Shown: positions 6,922 through 8,579 of the stretch, piece by piece
Position numbering within the stretch: the stretch's first letter is position 1
Layout: every line of letters begins with the position of its first letter
From: JBBIPA01 sp037443085
GTDB lineage: Bacteria > Chloroflexota > Dehalococcoidia > GIF9 > UBA5629
Assembly (NCBI GenBank): GCA_037443085.1
Contig: JBBIPA010000068.1
Span: forward strand, 1-8,579
Direction of reading: 5' to 3'
DNA length: 8,579 nt
The notes under the pieces: generated by a model
Seen by the model: the letters and a program-made list of their open reading frames with translations, nothing else
The model's database searches: none
Told to the model about the DNA's origin: nothing
Position numbers and translations under genes: made by a program

Positions 6922-7254
6922 ATGCCTTTACCAGATTGGGCGATTATAATCATACTTATCATTGTATTCCTGGCGGTAATGTTCATCCTACCCCAGTTCA
7001 TGATCGCCAGGGCTGTGCCTGCAGTCATCAAAATCTTCCGCAAATACAATGCCGTGGGACCTAAGAACGCCAAATTTGTGGATGAACTGGGACTGCAACA
7101 GAGGGGATTCGTTGAGCGTATGTGGCGGCCTCGCGATTATAAACCGCGCGCACTTCAGCTCCTCATGCACATCAACGTCGTCCAGTTCACCGACGAAGGC
7201 AAGATTTACCTCTCCGAACCAGATTTATACAAAACCCGCTGGAATAATCTCTAA
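6922..7254 (+). CDS. Small membrane-anchored protein of unknown function
   Basis: A 110-residue protein not assigned to a named family. Residues about 6-28 are a single strongly hydrophobic helix (IIIILIIVFLAVMFILP), with few charges before it. The remainder is a basic soluble domain of about 80 residues; NAKFVDELGLQQRG, the helix PRALQLLMHINVVQFTDEGKIYLSEP and an ending rich in beta-type residues are compatible with a small winged-helix fold facing the cytoplasm. That fold is my guess from the helix-then-beta-hairpin pattern. GGGGG at 6910-6914 lies seven bases before the ATG and supports the start. It stands alone, with about 200 bases upstream and a hairpin repeat downstream. Confidence 0.8.
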   Translation: MPLPDWAIIIILIIVFLAVMFILPQFMIARAVPAVIKIFRKYNAVGPKNAKFVDELGLQQRGFVERMWRPRDYKPRALQLLMHINVVQFTDEGKIYLSEPDLYKTRWNNL

Positions 7255-7282
7255 CCAAACCTCAACAAAAACCAGACCCACA

Positions 7283-7320
7283 TCACCCTCCCCTTAATCC
7301 TCTCCCGTCAAGGGAGAGGG
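7283..7320 (+). repeat. Hairpin intergenic repeat, copy B
   Basis: A perfect 8-bp inverted repeat, CCTCTCCC (7299-7306) and GGGAGAGG (7312-7319), around the five-base loop GTCAA, with a possible extra T-G pair. It is preceded by the pyrimidine arm TCACCCTCCCCTTAAT. Arm, stem and loop size match copy A at 5341-5375, which lies in the opposite orientation. It sits between the small membrane protein and msrA and could also slow transcription, but has no T-tract. Confidence 0.65.
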
Positions 7321-7373
7321 ATACTGCTCTGTCATTGCGATAAAAGTCACATACTCACGAGCCGCCCTCAATA

Positions 7374-7379
7374 TACAAT
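7374..7379 (+). promoter_or_regulatory. Possible -10 box of msrA, near-leaderless
   Basis: TACAAT inside ATATACAATA is the same hexamer as in the mutase promoter. Transcription would start near 7386, only about three bases before the ATG at 7389, and no Shine-Dalgarno sequence is present. The -35 region is weak. Confidence 0.35.
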
Positions 7380-7388
7380 AAAAACCAG

Positions 7389-8210
7389 ATGAACGTTGTC
7401 CACGAAACCCATCGGATAAAGCAATTATTGCCTGGTCTACTTCTTTCTGTTCTCCTCTTGCCTGCTGCCTTAATCGCCTGCACTGGCACGGAAAGGAAAC
7501 CTGATATGGTGTTAACCTCGGATATTCCGCTAATGGATGTCAGCGTTCCAGCCGGAATCGAAACCGCCACCTTTGCCCTGGGCTGATTCTGGGGTCCAGA
7601 CTCCAGTTTCGGAGGTCTCAACGGAGTCATCCGCACCAGGGTGGGCTATGCCGGTGGCACCACCACCAACCCCAGCTACTACAACATTGCCAACCATGCC
7701 GAAACCGTCCAGGTAGAGTATGACCCCACCATCGTCTCCTATAAAGAATTGCTAAACGTATTCTGGAGAGAGCATAAACCAACGTACCCAGCATACTCAG
7801 GACAGTACCGCTCCATCATCTTCTACCACGATGAGGAGCAACAAAGACTGGCTGTGGCAACAAAGCAACGCGAAGAAGCCAGGCGAGGCAAAACGATGTA
7901 TACTGACATAGTGTCTTTCTCCGCCTTTTACCTGGCTGAAGATTACCATCAGAAATATTATCTGAGGCTAATCCCCAACCTGCTCACCGAGTTTGAACAT
8001 ATCTATCCCGACCTCCAAAACTTTGTTAATTCCACAGCGGTGACGCGCATTAACGGCTACCTGGGCGGCTACGGTACCATTCAGGATTTAGAACAGCAGC
8101 TCAAGAACTTTGGCCTGTCTTCTGCCGGCAAAAAGCTCCTCCTTGAAATCGGCAAAACAAAACTGGCCAACAATACCAACGGCCCAGCCTGCCCGCTCCC
8201 CAACAATTGA
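7389..8210 (+). CDS. msrA: Selenocysteine-containing, lipoprotein-type peptide methionine sulfoxide reductase A
   Basis: Reduces methionine-S-sulfoxide in proteins, here outside the membrane. The frame is interrupted by TGA at 7584-7586, read as selenocysteine: codon 66 is exactly the catalytic position, giving GUFWG in place of GCFWG. Before it lies a lipoprotein signal: basic N-region (R9, K11), hydrophobic core 13-30 and lipobox LIAC with Cys31. After it the family motifs continue in frame: VGYAGG (85-90), NPSYYNIANHAE with Glu105 (the E. coli Glu94 equivalent), EYDP, GQYRS with Tyr140, YLAEDYHQKYYL and INGYLGGYGT. Total 273 residues. The loop usually reading QGND before QYRS is changed, so the Asp129 equivalent is missing. 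This and the C-terminal extension resemble the divergent Drosophila-type MsrA. The only other cysteine is Cys268, a candidate resolving thiol. The alternative is a nonsense mutation or base error. Confidence 0.85.
7598..7618 (+). promoter_or_regulatory. Candidate bacterial SECIS hairpin in msrA
   Basis: AGACTCC (7598-7604) pairs with GGAG-TCT (7611-7614 and 7616-7618) to form a 7-bp stem with one bulged G (7615) and the six-base loop AGTTTC. The loop begins 18 bases after the TGA codon, and its second base is G. As I recall, bacterial SECIS models require an apical loop about 16-37 bases after UGA, a G in the first two loop positions and a stem of at least four pairs; all are met. The E. coli fdhF element likewise has a bulged base in its stem. 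Confidence 0.6.
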
Positions 8211-8235
8211 CCTGCGTCTCTTTCCGATATAAACT

Positions 8236-8249
8236 GAACAACAGTGTTC
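8236..8249 (+). other. Small hairpin after msrA
   Basis: GAACA-ACAG-TGTTC forms a 5-bp stem with a four-base loop, 25 bases after the msrA stop. It is weak and lacks a T-tract, so terminator activity is doubtful. The rest of 8211-8380 shows no gene. Confidence 0.2.
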
Positions 8250-8343
8250 CTCTCCACAATTAATTCAATCTCTATAAACGCGAGGGTTTGCCTGGCAGCG
8301 CTGACCGGTAAGTGAGATAGCTCTAGAAGCTGGGAGACTTTGC

Positions 8344-8373
8344 TTGTTAAGTCAGTAGCAAACAGGGTATTAT
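8344..8373 (+). promoter_or_regulatory. Promoter of the 48-residue membrane peptide
   Basis: TTGTTA (8344-8349), an 18-base spacer and TATTAT (8368-8373) match the sigma-70 consensus at four and five of six bases. The start of transcription would be about 8380, next to the ATG at 8381, implying a leaderless mRNA. Confidence 0.45.
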
Positions 8374-8380
8374 CGTAACT

Positions 8381-8527
8381 ATGGATAATAGCCCCAGGAA
8401 AATCATCATTATCGCACTGGCTTTAGTAATTGTGTTGATATGTGTTATATTTGCCATTCCGTTCAACACGGTGTCCTACGAAGCAATAGAGACCTACCAT
8501 GATACCGAAGTCAAGCAAGAGTCTTGA
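8381..8527 (+). CDS. 48-residue single-helix membrane peptide
   Basis: A small gene encoding MDNSPRKIIIIALALV and on to a TGA at 8525-8527. Residues 4-7 are basic, 8-28 form one strongly hydrophobic helix, and the tail 29-48 is hydrophilic and acidic with paired aromatic/Thr positions (VSYEAIETYHDTEV). The positive-inside rule places the tail outside the membrane. I do not recognise a named family; short helix-plus-Tyr/Thr tail proteins occur in related genomes as far as I recall. No Shine-Dalgarno site is present, but a promoter lies immediately upstream. It may be a full-length small protein or a truncated copy of a longer tail protein. After the stop, the last 52 bases of the window show nothing. 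Confidence 0.55.
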   Translation: MDNSPRKIIIIALALVIVLICVIFAIPFNTVSYEAIETYHDTEVKQES

Positions 8528-8579
8528 GATTGTTTAGCAACACCTCAAAATCCTTTGCGCAGTATTACTCTAGTCAAAG

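Noticed and set aside
7389..7586. A separate 65-residue lipopeptide gene ending at the TGA
   Set aside because: The downstream frame is the same and continues an MsrA whose active-site motif straddles the TGA; two genes would leave an enzyme without its catalytic residue.
7641..8210. A shorter MsrA starting at the GTG at 7641
   Set aside because: The GTG is Val85 of the conserved VGYAGG motif, has no ribosome site, and would remove the catalytic motif.
8525..8579. The TGA ending the 48-residue peptide as a second selenocysteine codon
   Set aside because: No recognisable protein family continues after it, no redox motif surrounds it, and I see no suitable hairpin just downstream.

Overview
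The window looks like a chromosomal stretch of an anaerobic, uncultivated bacterium, most likely Chloroflexota/Dehalococcoidia. I infer this from protein style, moderate GC, a split B12-dependent mutase, short hairpin repeats scattered between genes, and small unrecognised proteins. The assignment is not proven by any marker in the window. No mobile-element gene, phage gene or CRISPR array is visible.

Layout. Positions 1-76 (minus) hold tRNA-Ala(CGC) with a good promoter reading leftward. Positions 307-3995 (plus) form a four-gene operon: methylmalonyl-CoA mutase catalytic subunit, acyl-CoA dehydrogenase, methylmalonyl-CoA epimerase (TTG start) and the separate B12-binding mutase subunit. It has a strong extended -10 promoter. 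It should interconvert (S)- and (R)-methylmalonyl-CoA and succinyl-CoA, linked to an acyl-CoA oxidation step. Converging on it, positions 4005-5268 (minus) carry a thiamine-binding (MTH1187/YkoF-type) protein followed directly by class 1 dihydroorotate dehydrogenase. After a divergent intergenic region with a hairpin repeat, positions 5449-6710 (plus) encode a RimI-like acetyltransferase overlapping by ATGA with an unrecognised charged protein. Then come a small membrane-anchored protein (6922-7254), a second copy of the hairpin repeat, an MsrA-family gene (7389-8210) and a 48-residue one-helix membrane peptide (8381-8527).

The main finding is the MsrA gene. An in-frame TGA sits exactly where the catalytic cysteine of the GCFWG motif belongs (codon 66). 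The same frame stays open and MsrA-like for 207 more codons, and a hairpin begins 11 bases after the TGA with the geometry expected of a bacterial SECIS element. I read it as one selenocysteine-containing, lipid-anchored MsrA of a divergent subfamily, not as a pseudogene or two genes. Automatic annotation would split or truncate it.

A second pattern is that several transcription units near the right side (RimI-like, MsrA, 48-residue peptide) have a -10-like box just before the ATG and no Shine-Dalgarno sequence. This suggests leaderless or near-leaderless mRNAs, whereas the operon genes to the left have clear Shine-Dalgarno sites.
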